DNA of 64,000 nt from Acidobacteriota bacterium. GTDB taxonomy: Bacteria; Acidobacteriota; Blastocatellia; RBC074. The stretch lies in assembly GCA_018268995.1 (NCBI GenBank), contig JAFDVL010000012.1, forward strand, positions 124,001-188,000. Direction: 5' to 3'. The translations under genes and the position numbers were made by a program. The notes under the pieces were generated by a model. The model had not been told where the DNA came from, made no database searches, and saw only the letters and a program-made list of their open reading frames with translations. Shown here in pieces: positions 10,149 to 19,371 of this stretch (its first letter is position 1; every line of letters starts with the position of its first letter).

Positions 10149-11195
10149 TTAGGAGTTCTGGCAGGAGTTTTCGTGGGAAAGAATTTCCTGGGCTGATTTG
10201 AGGGTGAGAGGTAGCTGGGAAAGTAGGGCGTCATCTATCCCTTTTCCTGCTTCTGTCGTGGCGTCCGGCCAGGTAAAGAAAAAAGTTGGCCCAGAAGCAT
10301 CGGATTGTCTTTTCTCGATCAGGCGCTTGAGATGAAGAAATACTTGAGGATTTGTTTTGTAGTCCTGGTCAAAGGCTATGTAGAGAGGCTTCTGGGAAGC
10401 TGCCGCTAGAACTTGTTCGTGTCCTGTATTCACGCCGTCAATGCAGATCACGTCATGTTGTGGAAAGTGCTTGGCATATATCTCTCCTTTTAATGCACCT
10501 TCCACAACAGCTACCTTCGCCTTTTGTCCGAAGGGCTGGCAATAATGCACGAGTTTTCCCGCGCTTGACCCGAATGGGTGTTTCTTACTGTTAATCCACC
10601 CGTACCGATCTACAGTCGTTTCTCGGCGATACTGTAGCGCTTGAATGAACCCATCAGGGGAATAATAGGGAATCAAAAGCCAGTCAGATTTTAAGTGATA
10701 TTTGTGCCAGAGAGTTATTTGGTCTTTATCCCTCCAGAAGCCCGGCACGTAGTCCAGCCCTGTTTTTGAATGGATAATGTTTTTCTTTGCCAGGTAAGCC
10801 AACAACCACTTAACAACTTCAGACCGATCTGCGACCGACGCAGGGAGAGCGCCAAATCGAGTACAGTCGCTTCGCGAGAAGCCGCGCGAGAGCAGTTCGG
10901 TGACGAGGTTTGGATAAAGTCGAGCCGGGGAGATTTCGATCAATGCTTGGTAAACTTCATGACGCAGGGAAAGGGGAGCAAGTGGGGGTGGAGGCGGCTC
11001 AAGGGCAAATTTTGGAATCGGGCTGCCGGGTTCAAGTAAGTGCATCCCCATTTCTGTCCCGTCTCTGGCTGTTTTGATGGTAATTGCGCCCTCAAAAATC
11101 CGGGTACATAGAGCCACTTTGCCGTCTACTGAAAACAGACACCAATCGGGCTTTCCACAAATCGGGCAGGGATGTGATTTCTTTACTCGACGCAT
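10149..11195 (-). CDS. Plasmid primase-like protein: zinc finger plus Toprim-type (DUF3854-like) domain
   Basis: A 348-residue protein. The N-terminus has a zinc-finger-like pattern (Cys10, Cys13, Cys19, Cys30: HPCPICGKPDWC) like those of bacterial and phage primases. The C-terminal half carries Toprim hallmarks: VVEGALKGE with the catalytic glutamate near residue 231, FDQDYKT with the acidic pair near 274, and a GIDDAL motif. Toprim primases make RNA primers on single-stranded DNA, and conjugative plasmids often carry one to prime the transferred strand in the recipient. Several plasmid DUF3854 proteins look like this, but whether this one primes alone or lacks the polymerase part cannot be told from sequence. 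The gene is downstream of a short region with G-rich direct repeats and stands apart from the secretion genes. Confidence 0.65.
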   Translation of the reverse strand: MRRVKKSHPCPICGKPDWCLFSVDGKVALCTRIFEGAITIKTARDGTEMGMHLLEPGSPIPKFALEPPPPPLAPLSLRHEVYQALIEISPARLYPNLVTELLSRGFSRSDCTRFGALPASVADRSEVVKWLLAYLAKKNIIHSKTGLDYVPGFWRDKDQITLWHKYHLKSDWLLIPYYSPDGFIQALQYRRETTVDRYGWINSKKHPFGSSAGKLVHYCQPFGQKAKVAVVEGALKGEIYAKHFPQHDVICIDGVNTGHEQVLAAASQKPLYIAFDQDYKTNPQVFLHLKRLIEKRQSDASGPTFFFTWPDATTEAGKGIDDALLSQLPLTLKSAQEILSHENSCQNS

Positions 11196-11231
11196 CTATT
11201 ATCTTGCTCTCCACTTCTAAAAAAAAGGGGA

Positions 11232-11333
11232 GGGGGGACAAAATCGCACTATGTAGATGTTTTTTCGCATCTTTAGAATCAACGACTTACGGAAGAGGGG
11301 GACAAAAACGACATAGAGGGGGACAAAAACGAC
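11232..11333. repeat. Direct repeats around GGGGGACAAAAACGAC
   Basis: Two perfect 19-bp direct repeats (core GGGGGACAAAAACGAC) start at 11294 and 11315, 21 bp apart. A degenerate copy (GGGGGACAAAATCGCAC) lies at 11233-11249. They sit between the start of the primase-like gene and the terminator of the PH-domain gene, where the primase promoter should be. Helical-turn spacing of 21 bp suggests a protein-binding array, such as an operator or priming site. Confidence 0.6.
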
Positions 11334-11365
11334 CGACTCCGCAAGCTCGGTTTCCGGGAACAGAA

Positions 11366-11400
11366 AGGCCGTTCGTGTTACTGGAAAACGCGAACGGCCT
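11366..11400 (-). terminator. Probable rho-independent terminator after the PH-domain gene
   Basis: A perfect 10-bp inverted repeat (AGGCCGTTCG / CGAACGGCCT) with a 15-base loop lies 25 bases beyond the stop of the PH-domain gene. On the minus strand it is followed by TTTCTGTT, a weak U-tract. The plus strand has no T-run after it. Confidence 0.6.
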
Positions 11401-11424
11401 GGAAGCGGTAACTTGCTTGACTAC

Positions 11425-11937
11425 TCACGATGGCACCGCAGGAGAAATAGCGCGAAGTGAGCGATTCGGAAGTACTTCTACTTTCGGAATCGCCCCGGTC
11501 ATCGCCCCCCAAATTTGTTCCTGCGCATCATAAGGATTGGAGACTTCCTTAAATACCACTTCATTCTCAGGATTGGCCGGGGTCGCTGTCGTGTAAAACG
11601 TCAAATTCCCAACGCCAAATAAACGCTGACAAAATGACTGTGTTACTTTGATGTTCTTGACATAGGCCAATTGCATTCGAGAGGCTTCGACCGTCAGGAT
11701 GCCCTGACGAAGAAAAATCTCTCCTGCACGCAATTCGAGCGATTCGGTAATGTGACGAATTGCGAATTCACCTGCTCTTGCAGCAGCAACAAGTACCAGA
11801 AAACTTACTGGAATAATAATGGGATACAATTGCCATCCGGTTGTTTTTTGGACAACCAGTAATACTGGAATCAATGCTGCCAATGCTCCTGATGATAACA
11901 GATGCGGAATGATGCGACGGGTTGATGGTTTGATCAT
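11425..11937 (-). CDS. PH-domain (bPH2/DUF304-like) membrane protein
   Basis: A 170-residue protein when started at the ATG preceded by AAAGGAG and an 11-base spacer; an in-frame GTG lies 14 codons upstream. Two hydrophobic helices lie at about residues 10-30 and 35-52. A bacterial PH-like domain follows, recognised by LELRAGEIFLRQGILTVEA and the VTQSFCQRLFGVGNL stretch typical of YdbS/YdbT-type proteins. These are membrane proteins of unclear role. It lies directly downstream of the VirB6-type gene and may belong to that operon, since a terminator candidate comes only after it. It could have a structural role in the transfer apparatus or be a passenger. Confidence 0.7.
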   Translation of the reverse strand: MIKPSTRRIIPHLLSSGALAALIPVLLVVQKTTGWQLYPIIIPVSFLVLVAAARAGEFAIRHITESLELRAGEIFLRQGILTVEASRMQLAYVKNIKVTQSFCQRLFGVGNLTFYTTATPANPENEVVFKEVSNPYDAQEQIWGAMTGAIPKVEVLPNRSLRAISPAVPS

Positions 11938-12025
11938 GGCTTTTTCGGCTCCTTTCGAGATGGAGTCACTACTCTCCACTTCACTTTCTTTTTACCACAA
12001 GTTTCTTTCGCTCAGAAATAGAAAA

Positions 12026-13993
12026 TCAAAACCGATTGGCCATTGACTGCTCTGCTCGTCTCCCTATATCGCGGGAAAGATTCTGAATCATCTGTGAAAC
12101 TGCCCGTAAATCGGCTGCTTTGAAAGAGGCATCACGATTAATAGAGGCTGCCTTCATTGCGGCCTCAAAATTTACCTGTGCCGCCTTTTGTTCAATTCCA
12201 GCCCCGGTTCTAATACCGTTAAGCTGAATCCCTAAGCTCTTGTTGATACCGCCAGCTTGAATCCCTGCCGCGGTGTTGGCTGCGCCGATCTGTTGATCGC
12301 GAGCATGGGCTGCCACTTTGATGGAAGCATCCTGATAGGCCTGAAATGATGCCACTTGACCTTTGTTGGCCTCGGTTACCGCATTGCTGTTTGTTAAGGA
12401 AACCTCGTGTCCGGTGCTAACGCGGTATTGGTTTTCCTGGGTTAGTGTTGGATTGCGAATGAGTTTGTTGGCTGCGAGGCCACTGACAGAACCTGCTACT
12501 GGCAGAATGCCTCCTCCTAGTCCACCCATAACATTGGCGGCATTTTCGTTCTTCGCTTTCCATGTATCGGTGTCGGCATTTTGGGTAAGTCCTAACAGAC
12601 CGGCTCCAATGCCTTTTTGTTCTCTGGTGGCAGAGATGTTAGAAAGCGAAGTTTGTAAAGTTGTGCTGGCCATTGCCTGCCCCGCACTGGCACCGAATTG
12701 CGCTTGCGCCATTTGCGTTGCTTGCGCTCGCATTGCGGCTACCCCTGCTAAAGCGCTCGTTGCACCCGCCTGAGCGCCAGCTTCGGCAGTAATTTGTCGT
12801 GCCTGAATCCCGAGCTTGGCCGCTTCAAGCGAGCCTCCCTGTCGTGCTTGTTCGGCTAGGTAAGCTCCGGTTGCTTGTGTTCTCTCTGCTTGTGCCTGAA
12901 TTGCTGTTGAGGCTCGCAGTCCCATAAACTCAATGGCGCTCCCTACAGCAGCCCCCATCCAGCCTGATACCGTCCCTGCGATGCCTTCAAATACTTGCCC
13001 AAACATCAGCTTGTAGCTGATTACAGGGGAGAGGAAGAGAGTAAGACTGGCAAGGAACATCACTAAAATCGCTGCAAATGACCCATAGATCGCATCTGTT
13101 ATTTTGCCCTGGTCAACGACTAGGTTTGCGGTGGTCGGATCAATGGAGCCAATCGCGTCTGTTCCAATGGCGAGGAGCGCTGATGTTCCTGCCAGATTAG
13201 CGAGAATGCCGAGAATCATGGTAACAATGGGCATTACCAAACAAAAGGCTAAAACAGACTGTAAAAAAGGATACGTGATTCGCCCTGCCAAAGCCTTATC
13301 AATCGCTACGGCGATGGCAAACGGGGCAAAGAGCCGTAAGGCGATGGTGAGGAATTCGCTCAAAATCATGAGAAAGACATAGGCAAACTCCATGATGCCG
13401 CGCGAGACGGAGAGTAAGGCAAAAATATTGGTTAGATTCCAAGAGCTTGTCGAGAATATCGTTGTGATGTTGCGCCCACCAGCACTCGCAGACTTATCAT
13501 AGAGGATACCAATTAACTCTTCAGGATCGCTGGTATTGACGGGCTTGACGGTCAACATCCCTTTGACATACTCGGCATATTTTTCGTCAAAGTCTCCTTC
13601 GACCCGTTCGGTCATGGTCTTGACCGTGTCAATTTGGGTTAAGGATACTCCTGCCCCATGTAATGATGTGATAATCCGTGGGCCGAAGCCGAAGAGTGCC
13701 ATGCATACCAGCAATCGAATGCACCACCAATAGAGGTTTTCGCTCATTCCGTTATCTTCACGGAACAGCCGCAAAAAGCTCCCGATCATGACGATCACGG
13801 CGACCCAGAAGGCAATCGTATCAAGATACCCCATAAGCGGGGTTTCAAGCTGCTCCCGAATCATCTCAATCATGTTATACCCTTGCGAAACCAGGCGGGC
13901 CATGATGGTTGAAAATCCGCCGCCGCCGGCCTGTGCATACGTGGGCAAGGAAAACAAAAGCAATAGGAATATGTAAGAAAATGCTCGCTTCAT
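12026..13993 (-). CDS. VirB6/TrbL-type conjugative transfer membrane protein
   Basis: A 655-residue protein. I start at the ATG opening MKRAFSYIF, a signal-peptide-like segment; an upstream in-frame start would add 29 residues lacking such character. Several strongly hydrophobic helices between about residues 40 and 330 give a polytopic membrane core, as in VirB6/TrbL, the inner-membrane channel component contacted by transferred DNA. The last 300 residues are soluble, alanine/glutamine-rich and repetitive (LAEQARQGGSLEAA, QIGAANTAAGIQAGG), likely a coiled-coil periplasmic or cytoplasmic tail, longer than in the shortest VirB6 proteins. Order and strand match a virB2-3-4-5-6 cluster. Confidence 0.85.
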   Translation of the reverse strand: MKRAFSYIFLLLLFSLPTYAQAGGGGFSTIMARLVSQGYNMIEMIREQLETPLMGYLDTIAFWVAVIVMIGSFLRLFREDNGMSENLYWWCIRLLVCMALFGFGPRIITSLHGAGVSLTQIDTVKTMTERVEGDFDEKYAEYVKGMLTVKPVNTSDPEELIGILYDKSASAGGRNITTIFSTSSWNLTNIFALLSVSRGIMEFAYVFLMILSEFLTIALRLFAPFAIAVAIDKALAGRITYPFLQSVLAFCLVMPIVTMILGILANLAGTSALLAIGTDAIGSIDPTTANLVVDQGKITDAIYGSFAAILVMFLASLTLFLSPVISYKLMFGQVFEGIAGTVSGWMGAAVGSAIEFMGLRASTAIQAQAERTQATGAYLAEQARQGGSLEAAKLGIQARQITAEAGAQAGATSALAGVAAMRAQATQMAQAQFGASAGQAMASTTLQTSLSNISATREQKGIGAGLLGLTQNADTDTWKAKNENAANVMGGLGGGILPVAGSVSGLAANKLIRNPTLTQENQYRVSTGHEVSLTNSNAVTEANKGQVASFQAYQDASIKVAAHARDQQIGAANTAAGIQAGGINKSLGIQLNGIRTGAGIEQKAAQVNFEAAMKAASINRDASFKAADLRAVSQMIQNLSRDIGRRAEQSMANRF

Positions 13994-14087
13994 TGGTTTA
14001 CCTGATCGAGAAAAATAATAGATAACCAGAAGGGAGGCGGGAATCGGATAGCCTCCCCTCTGGTCGCGCGCACGGGGCAAAAGGTAA

Positions 14088-14960
14088 TTACTTGTTGTTC
14101 ATCTTACTGATTTGTTCACGTGCCCATGATTTGGCTCTGGTTATATCATTCCAGCCTTTGTTTAGGGTTTGGATGTCTTTGCCAAACACCCGCCGTTGGT
14201 CTTCCTGGGCATAAATTTCTTCGGCCCGCTTCACCTTCTCATCAAAGAGTTTGGTCGCCTGCTTGATTAGCTCTTCATGCTCGCCTTGCATCTTTTGTAA
14301 GTCAAAGCTCAGCTTTTCAAGCTGCAAGTCCTTATCGGTGCATGTGTCGCAGTCTCGTAGCTTCTCAATTTCAGCCTGTTTTTCCTCAATTTGTTGTGCG
14401 AGATCGGCGGCCTGTGCCTGAAGTTGCTGCCCTTCGTAGTCTAATCGTTCATACTGATTGTCCATTTTGAGTAGCCGCTCTCGCTCATTGATGGCGTCCT
14501 GTGAGGTGCGCCCAATCCCGTAGCGCAAGTATTCTTCAAAGTCGGCGGCGTCTTGTGCTGGATTGAAAATTCCTGAACGCAATCGTGAGCGAATATTCTT
14601 GAACGCCCGAATCTGGCTCACAATCAAGTTTTCCAATTGCGCCTTAATGCGAAAGGAAAGGCGCACGGATTGACCGAGATCGCTTAACGTGGTGCGCATC
14701 TTTTGATCGAAGGCGAACATCTCCTCTGCGTTTTTGAGAAGACCTTTCATTGATGTTAATTGCTCCACTGCATTGGTATACATCTGGGTATACTGCTGCA
14801 CGGTCTCGATCCAGTGGTTTAAGTCCTGCATGAATTGCCGGATTTGGTTCACATTGCTGACTGGATCATAGACTGTCCATTGAGCCGAAACGGGTACTGG
14901 AAGTAGAAGTGCCGTCAATAGAATGCCGATGACAGTTGACTTTGTGTAGTTGATTTTCAT
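14088..14960 (-). CDS. VirB5/TrbJ-type transfer protein
   Basis: A 290-residue exported protein. Residues 1-26 form a signal peptide ending PVSAQ. The mature N-terminus, VYDPVSNVNQIRQF followed by a helical LNHWIETVQQY stretch, is typical of TrbJ/VirB5 proteins, minor pilus components that sit at the pilus tip and help target recipients. Most of the rest is alpha-helical coiled coil (about residues 150-260, rich in E, K, Q), interrupted by a DCDTC motif near 208-212 that could form a disulfide. The start codon overlaps the stop of the VirB4 gene by four bases (ATGA), indicating translational coupling. Confidence 0.8.
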   Translation of the reverse strand: MKINYTKSTVIGILLTALLLPVPVSAQWTVYDPVSNVNQIRQFMQDLNHWIETVQQYTQMYTNAVEQLTSMKGLLKNAEEMFAFDQKMRTTLSDLGQSVRLSFRIKAQLENLIVSQIRAFKNIRSRLRSGIFNPAQDAADFEEYLRYGIGRTSQDAINERERLLKMDNQYERLDYEGQQLQAQAADLAQQIEEKQAEIEKLRDCDTCTDKDLQLEKLSFDLQKMQGEHEELIKQATKLFDEKVKRAEEIYAQEDQRRVFGKDIQTLNKGWNDITRAKSWAREQISKMNNK

Positions 14961-17734
14961 TGCGTTTCTCCGGTCAGGAGAGATTCGTCAAACGCCTCTC
15001 CTCGTAGTGCTAACCCTTGCGGATATTGCGTTGCCAGCCAGGTCACGATTTCCGCGGTTGACCAGTCAGGATGTAAGGCTTTGACTCTGGCTCGTGCATT
15101 TCGTTCGTCGGGGTTTGTCGTATACGTCCAAAGTTCTGCAGGACTCAAATCAACCTGAATCATCTCGACGAACTTATCCTCGCCGGACCCAATACAAGCC
15201 AGAAACTGTGCATGCTGCCCCGGAACGTTTTTAATGACGCTGATTCCGGCTGCTGCGGCAACGCTTAGCCCAGAGTCAGCGACCATGTTGGTATAATCGC
15301 CAATTTGCTTACCAAGAATCTTCAAACCTGCGGTTTTTGCTAAATCAGGAATCAGGGCAAAATCCTCGTAAGCCTGACTTGCGAGCATCGTAAAGGCGTT
15401 TTCCTTGCCACCTTGTCGGGCGGCTTTCTTTAAAACAGAAAGAATTCTTGGATACTTGTCTCGAATCTTCCACATTTCATCAAAGACGATCAGTAATGGT
15501 AGTTTGGTTCCGTCCGCTTCGACTCGGCCAATGGCCTGCATTACTTTGGAAGCAGCACGGTACGCTAAGACATCACGTACTCGTTCGGGGAATTTGTCCA
15601 GCGAGTCAAGCTCATAGACATCTAACAGGCACTCTGTTTTGAAAGATTGGTGCGTTGGAGCATCAAGTAGATTGTTTCCGATGCACCAATCCAGTCCTAA
15701 GCGGATTTCCTCGGCTTTGTTTTTTGCCGCCTCCGACTCAAAAGGGAAATGCCGCAACATTTCATAAGCGTTCACGGTTGTTGGTTCAGTTTTTACACCG
15801 CCCATGAGGTTGCGGGGCACTTCGTTTTTGTAGACTTCTGCTACGATGGTGGAAAGAATATTTTCGGCAATCACGTCTGTTTCGGGGAGACGAGCCAGTT
15901 GCATCAAGTCCCCAACTACGAAGCCGATTTGCACACTATCCGGCTGGATCCCATCGTCCAGGCCAGGATAATCCCAGACGTTGAGAGCTTTCTCTGCACC
16001 CACATCAAAGCGAATCTGTCGCCCTCCTAAGACTTCACTGAGGGCACCAAAACTTTCGCCGAAATCTACCGCTTTGACTCTGCTTTTCATGCAAGCCAGA
16101 ATGTCGGTAATAAATCGCCCCAAAAAGACCGATTTGCCTCCTCTGGGGGCGCAGATGATGGTTCCAACCGGGGAAGGAATTAAGCTGCGGTCGAAGAGAT
16201 TCAAACCGATGACTTTACCGGTCGGAATGCTAACCAAAGTATGAGTCCTCTTGCTGCCACTCCATTCTGTTTCGGTGGGAATGAAAGGCGCAATGGAGCG
16301 TGATACCTCTGAGAATTCGCGTCCCGTATCGGAAGGCGAGAGTTCGCCAATCAGTGATCGCTTGTAAAGGTAAAGCAATGCTTCAGCCTCCTCGCGGTCT
16401 GCATCAGCGCTCGGCATCTTGCGAATTTGGTCAATCACATTTTCACAGAGTTCGTCAAGGCTACGGCGCCCTGCTGTTAATTCTTCTTTCGTGTTGACAG
16501 GGTTGCCATAAATGACGACATAGAAGCGCGCCTTAATGAGTGATTCATTGCCTCCAACGAGGTTGGCCCGCACCTGCATTACATCGGCATAAGACATTGA
16601 ACTTTCAGGATCGTCTCGTTGTCCTCCCTTGGCACTTGAGGAAGAGCGCCGAATCTGTCGGGCACGAGTGCGCATGGATTTAGCAGCTTTTTCCTGGTCC
16701 AGGAAAATTGATTCCGAGATGATGGTGTGGCGAAAATTCAACTGCCCATTGATCGTAAGCACTCGCATGAGATCGGCGTAGATGTAGGGATTGGGAGGCG
16801 TGAATAAGGAAACAATCGCCACCGGCACATTACCGTGTAGGAGGATATTCCCTAAGCTCTTGATTTCTTCGCGCCCAAGAAACCCGCGAATATCGGTTCC
16901 TTCGGATGGTAATTGGGGAAGCGAGTTATTGGTTTGCCGATGGTTATTGACCAGCGCAGCAAATAACTCTTCCTGGTTCAGACGTCTGAATTTTACCGAT
17001 TGTTCGCGTTCAAAGATGCGAAACGTTTTCCGCGCCTTATCGTAGGCTTCGGATTCGTTTCTTTCGTCCCGCCGCAGTATTGCCTCGTTATCAGCGCTGA
17101 ATGCTGCCTGCAATGCTTGCCCAACCCCTTTGATACCATTTTGTTTTACTTCCGCTGTTAAGGTTGGGAAGAATTGGTTAGTCGGTTTCTCACTGGTTGG
17201 AATATAGACGAAGCAGTACAGTTTTGTTCTGCGGTATAGTCCAGTAAGGGCGAGGAATTGATAATGCAAGACGCTCTTTTCGTGCAGAAGTTGAGCGTAG
17301 AGGTCGCCCTGCGGGGAAATGTCGGCCAAGTGCGACTCGATTACATCACCATCGTCGGTCGTGACGGCGAAACGGAACTGAATAATTGTGTTGGCGGGCT
17401 TTTTGAGTGCCAGTAACCTACCTAGTGTTTCGTAACGCCCCTCAATGACGGTGTGGTCGCTGAAGGCAGTGGGGGACATCTCGACTTCAAATCCGCCAAT
17501 GAAGGATCCATCCTTTTGTCGGATGACGTCTCGGTAGAGTCCAAGGGTAAGCGTGTCCACTGGTTTGCGCTTGTCCTCAAATTTGTCGCCCCCAACCATC
17601 TTTGAAGGTTTTGTGGCATTGACAGGCGTTTTCGTGGATTGAATCACAGGCAAGAGTCTTTTGAGTGCCATACTAGCGACTCCCAACCCAATGCCAGCGC
17701 TGGTGATAACTAATAAAAGTTGAATTAGATTCAT
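14957..17734 (-). CDS. virB4: VirB4/TrbE-type secretion ATPase
   Basis: A 925-residue AAA-type ATPase of conjugation systems. The Walker A motif APRGGKS is near residue 528 and Walker B LLIVFDEMW near 746, in the usual C-terminal RecA-like half of VirB4. An N-terminal hydrophobic segment at about 3-22 suggests an inner-membrane anchor, as in some VirB4/TrbE fusions. VirB4 powers pilus assembly and substrate transfer and is the most conserved type IV secretion component. Length is close to the family's usual 800-900. It is coupled to virB5 by an ATGA overlap and follows virB3 after 8 bases. The Walker A has GGKS where many family members have GxGKS/T, so the motif is slightly unusual. Confidence 0.92.
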   Translation of the reverse strand: MNLIQLLLVITSAGIGLGVASMALKRLLPVIQSTKTPVNATKPSKMVGGDKFEDKRKPVDTLTLGLYRDVIRQKDGSFIGGFEVEMSPTAFSDHTVIEGRYETLGRLLALKKPANTIIQFRFAVTTDDGDVIESHLADISPQGDLYAQLLHEKSVLHYQFLALTGLYRRTKLYCFVYIPTSEKPTNQFFPTLTAEVKQNGIKGVGQALQAAFSADNEAILRRDERNESEAYDKARKTFRIFEREQSVKFRRLNQEELFAALVNNHRQTNNSLPQLPSEGTDIRGFLGREEIKSLGNILLHGNVPVAIVSLFTPPNPYIYADLMRVLTINGQLNFRHTIISESIFLDQEKAAKSMRTRARQIRRSSSSAKGGQRDDPESSMSYADVMQVRANLVGGNESLIKARFYVVIYGNPVNTKEELTAGRRSLDELCENVIDQIRKMPSADADREEAEALLYLYKRSLIGELSPSDTGREFSEVSRSIAPFIPTETEWSGSKRTHTLVSIPTGKVIGLNLFDRSLIPSPVGTIICAPRGGKSVFLGRFITDILACMKSRVKAVDFGESFGALSEVLGGRQIRFDVGAEKALNVWDYPGLDDGIQPDSVQIGFVVGDLMQLARLPETDVIAENILSTIVAEVYKNEVPRNLMGGVKTEPTTVNAYEMLRHFPFESEAAKNKAEEIRLGLDWCIGNNLLDAPTHQSFKTECLLDVYELDSLDKFPERVRDVLAYRAASKVMQAIGRVEADGTKLPLLIVFDEMWKIRDKYPRILSVLKKAARQGGKENAFTMLASQAYEDFALIPDLAKTAGLKILGKQIGDYTNMVADSGLSVAAAAGISVIKNVPGQHAQFLACIGSGEDKFVEMIQVDLSPAELWTYTTNPDERNARARVKALHPDWSTAEIVTWLATQYPQGLALRGEAFDESLLTGETQ

Positions 17735-17742
17735 GATAAAGC

Positions 17743-18084
17743 CTATAGCAGCCAGTCTTTGGCGATCTCCTCCGTCTTGCGCCGTCTATTGCTCTGGCCC
17801 TGAAACTTGTACTGAATGAGATGTTTCAGGAAGAGCGGGCGTTTTTTTACGCGCAGGATATTCATGATCAAAACGGAGAAAATGATGAGTATGACTGCGC
17901 AGACAATTTCCAGTGGAATTCCCCAGATAGAGAGACCTAAGACGTAAGGGATTGTGTACCCTATGACGCCGCCGACCAGGACGAACATCCAATCCTGGTC
18001 GGTCAGCCCGAATCGGAGAATCGGTAGATAGATGAGCGAACGGACTGGCCTGGGAGCCAGCCCGTTGATTGTTTGCTGTTTCAT
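17743..18084 (-). CDS. VirB3/TrbD-type inner-membrane protein
   Basis: A 113-residue protein with two adjacent transmembrane segments at about residues 34-52 and 54-78, flanked by basic ends (RVKKRP, NRRRKTEE). This is the size and topology of VirB3/TrbD, which works beside VirB4 in the inner membrane. The N-terminal PVRSLIYLPILRFGLTDQD resembles the phenylalanine/proline-containing start of this family. It lies between VirB2- and VirB4-type genes, the canonical order, with gaps of 13 and 8 bases. Assignment rests on size, topology and order; the family has weak sequence conservation. Confidence 0.8.
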   Translation of the reverse strand: MKQQTINGLAPRPVRSLIYLPILRFGLTDQDWMFVLVGGVIGYTIPYVLGLSIWGIPLEIVCAVILIIFSVLIMNILRVKKRPLFLKHLIQYKFQGQSNRRRKTEEIAKDWLL

Positions 18085-18097
18085 GGTGAAATGAAAT

Positions 18098-18475
18098 TTA
18101 GAAGCCGGTGTCCAGGTTCACGCTGTTGCCTTGTGCCAGCGAATAGATCAGCGAAACGATGCCGCCGAAGCCAAAGCAGCCAATCGCTCCGATGATCTGC
18201 TTCGACCAGGATTTCTCTGTGATGTAGTTGAAGATGCCCCAGGCGACAGCGACGACGCCGAAAAGGAACAGCGCATTGCGCAGCCATTTGATGACTTCGC
18301 GGATGATATTGCCGATCTGCGCATCGGAGCCAAAGAGGGAACCGCTCGGGGATTGCGCATGCGCGATGCTGACGAAGCAGAAAGTCAGCATCAGTACCAA
18401 TACAGGCTCAGCCAGCCGAATGCCTTTGGCGAATTTGATGATTTTCTTACCGACGTTTTCAATGTTGTTTGTCAT
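18098..18475 (-). CDS. VirB2/TrbC-type pilin precursor
   Basis: A 125-residue protein when started at the ATG preceded by GAAGGAAAC; a TTG six codons upstream overlaps that ribosome site and is unlikely. A long signal-peptide-like segment ends near residue 41 (VSIAHAQ). Two hydrophobic helices then flank a small basic loop (about 62-80 and 92-108, loop around TEKSWSKQ), the layout of VirB2/TrbC pilins, which form the transfer pilus after cleavage. It is the first gene of the minus-strand virB operon and faces the plus-strand operon across a 170-base gap. Confidence 0.85.
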   Translation of the reverse strand: MTNNIENVGKKIIKFAKGIRLAEPVLVLMLTFCFVSIAHAQSPSGSLFGSDAQIGNIIREVIKWLRNALFLFGVVAVAWGIFNYITEKSWSKQIIGAIGCFGFGGIVSLIYSLAQGNSVNLDTGF

Positions 18476-18645
18476 GTTTCTTGTTTCCTTCAATTAGTGG
18501 CAGATGCGAGACCTGCCCGACGTTAGAAAGTAGGGGAGAACTTTCCCCGTTTTGTTGCGTGATTTGCTCAGGCGAATGCCGTGCCAGAAGCGATTTTTGA
18601 GTGCCAAAAAATGGCCTGGTATTTTGTTTGCACCGCCTGCATTTC
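18476..18645. promoter_or_regulatory. Divergent promoter region between the two virB operons
   Basis: This 170-base gap separates the first gene of the minus-strand virB2-6 operon from the plus-strand transglycosylase operon, so promoters for both must lie here. A hairpin at 18533-18548 (GGGGA/TCCCC arms, extended by a wobble pair) lies in the middle and may be a regulator site or attenuator. I could not pick convincing -35/-10 boxes. Confidence 0.4.
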
Positions 18646-19362
18646 ATGAAGTTCATGCGCTTTTTTCTGGTGTTGATCTTGACCGTAAATGGGCAGGCAA
18701 GTATTTGGGATACGGTCGTGCGTCGAGCGGCTGTATATGAAAGCGCGATGATTCAGGCGGGAAAGCGTTGGGGCGTTGATCCACGATTGCTGTGGGCAAT
18801 TGGATACAACGAAACCAAGTTTGTTCCGACCTTGCGAAGTCCGGTCGGGGCGCTCGGCATGATGCAGTTTATGCCAGGAACAGCGGCTCGATTCGGGCTG
18901 AAAAATCCTTTTGACCCGCTGGCATCCATTGAAGGAGCTGCACGGTATTTGAGCCTCCTACAGAGGCAATTCCCGAACCGGCCTGACTTGCTACTGGCTG
19001 CTTATAACGCAGGTGAAGTTGCGGTGCGGGCCTATCTCCAAGGCCGAACGGTTGTTCTCTCTAACGGTAAGGTTATCAATGGCCGAGGAATAAAAACCAA
19101 TGGTGTTCCGCCTTATCGGGAAACGCAGGGTTATGTGAAACAGGGAATGGCGATTCTCTCCATCCTGAAAGTGCCGGGAGAGAACGCAACTGTGATGGCC
19201 AGAGAAGAGGGAAGTGAGCCGCCGGCTGAAGAAAAGGAAGAGGTGGGAGAAAAATCAGCCAAATCTGTCCGTGCAAGCATCTACCTCTACGGTGACGAGG
19301 TAGAAGTAGAAAAGACAATCAAGCAAGAGAAGAAAGGCTCCTCTATTATTTTGTACCGATAA
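18646..19362 (+). CDS. VirB1-like lytic transglycosylase
   Basis: A 238-residue exported enzyme started at the ATG opening MKFMRFFLVL, a signal peptide. The GTG 45 bases upstream adds residues of no signal character. The SLT fold is clear: WGVDPRLLWAIGYNETKF carries the catalytic glutamate near residue 56, followed by SPVGALGMMQFMPGTA and LLLAAYNAGEVAV. These enzymes cut the peptidoglycan glycan strand to let the secretion channel cross the cell wall. The last 60 residues are a charged, lysine/glutamate-rich tail. It heads the plus-strand operon and is followed 9 bases later by a helicase. Confidence 0.88.
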   Translation: MKFMRFFLVLILTVNGQASIWDTVVRRAAVYESAMIQAGKRWGVDPRLLWAIGYNETKFVPTLRSPVGALGMMQFMPGTAARFGLKNPFDPLASIEGAARYLSLLQRQFPNRPDLLLAAYNAGEVAVRAYLQGRTVVLSNGKVINGRGIKTNGVPPYRETQGYVKQGMAILSILKVPGENATVMAREEGSEPPAEEKEEVGEKSAKSVRASIYLYGDEVEVEKTIKQEKKGSSIILYR

Positions 19363-19371
19363 GGTAAATCT

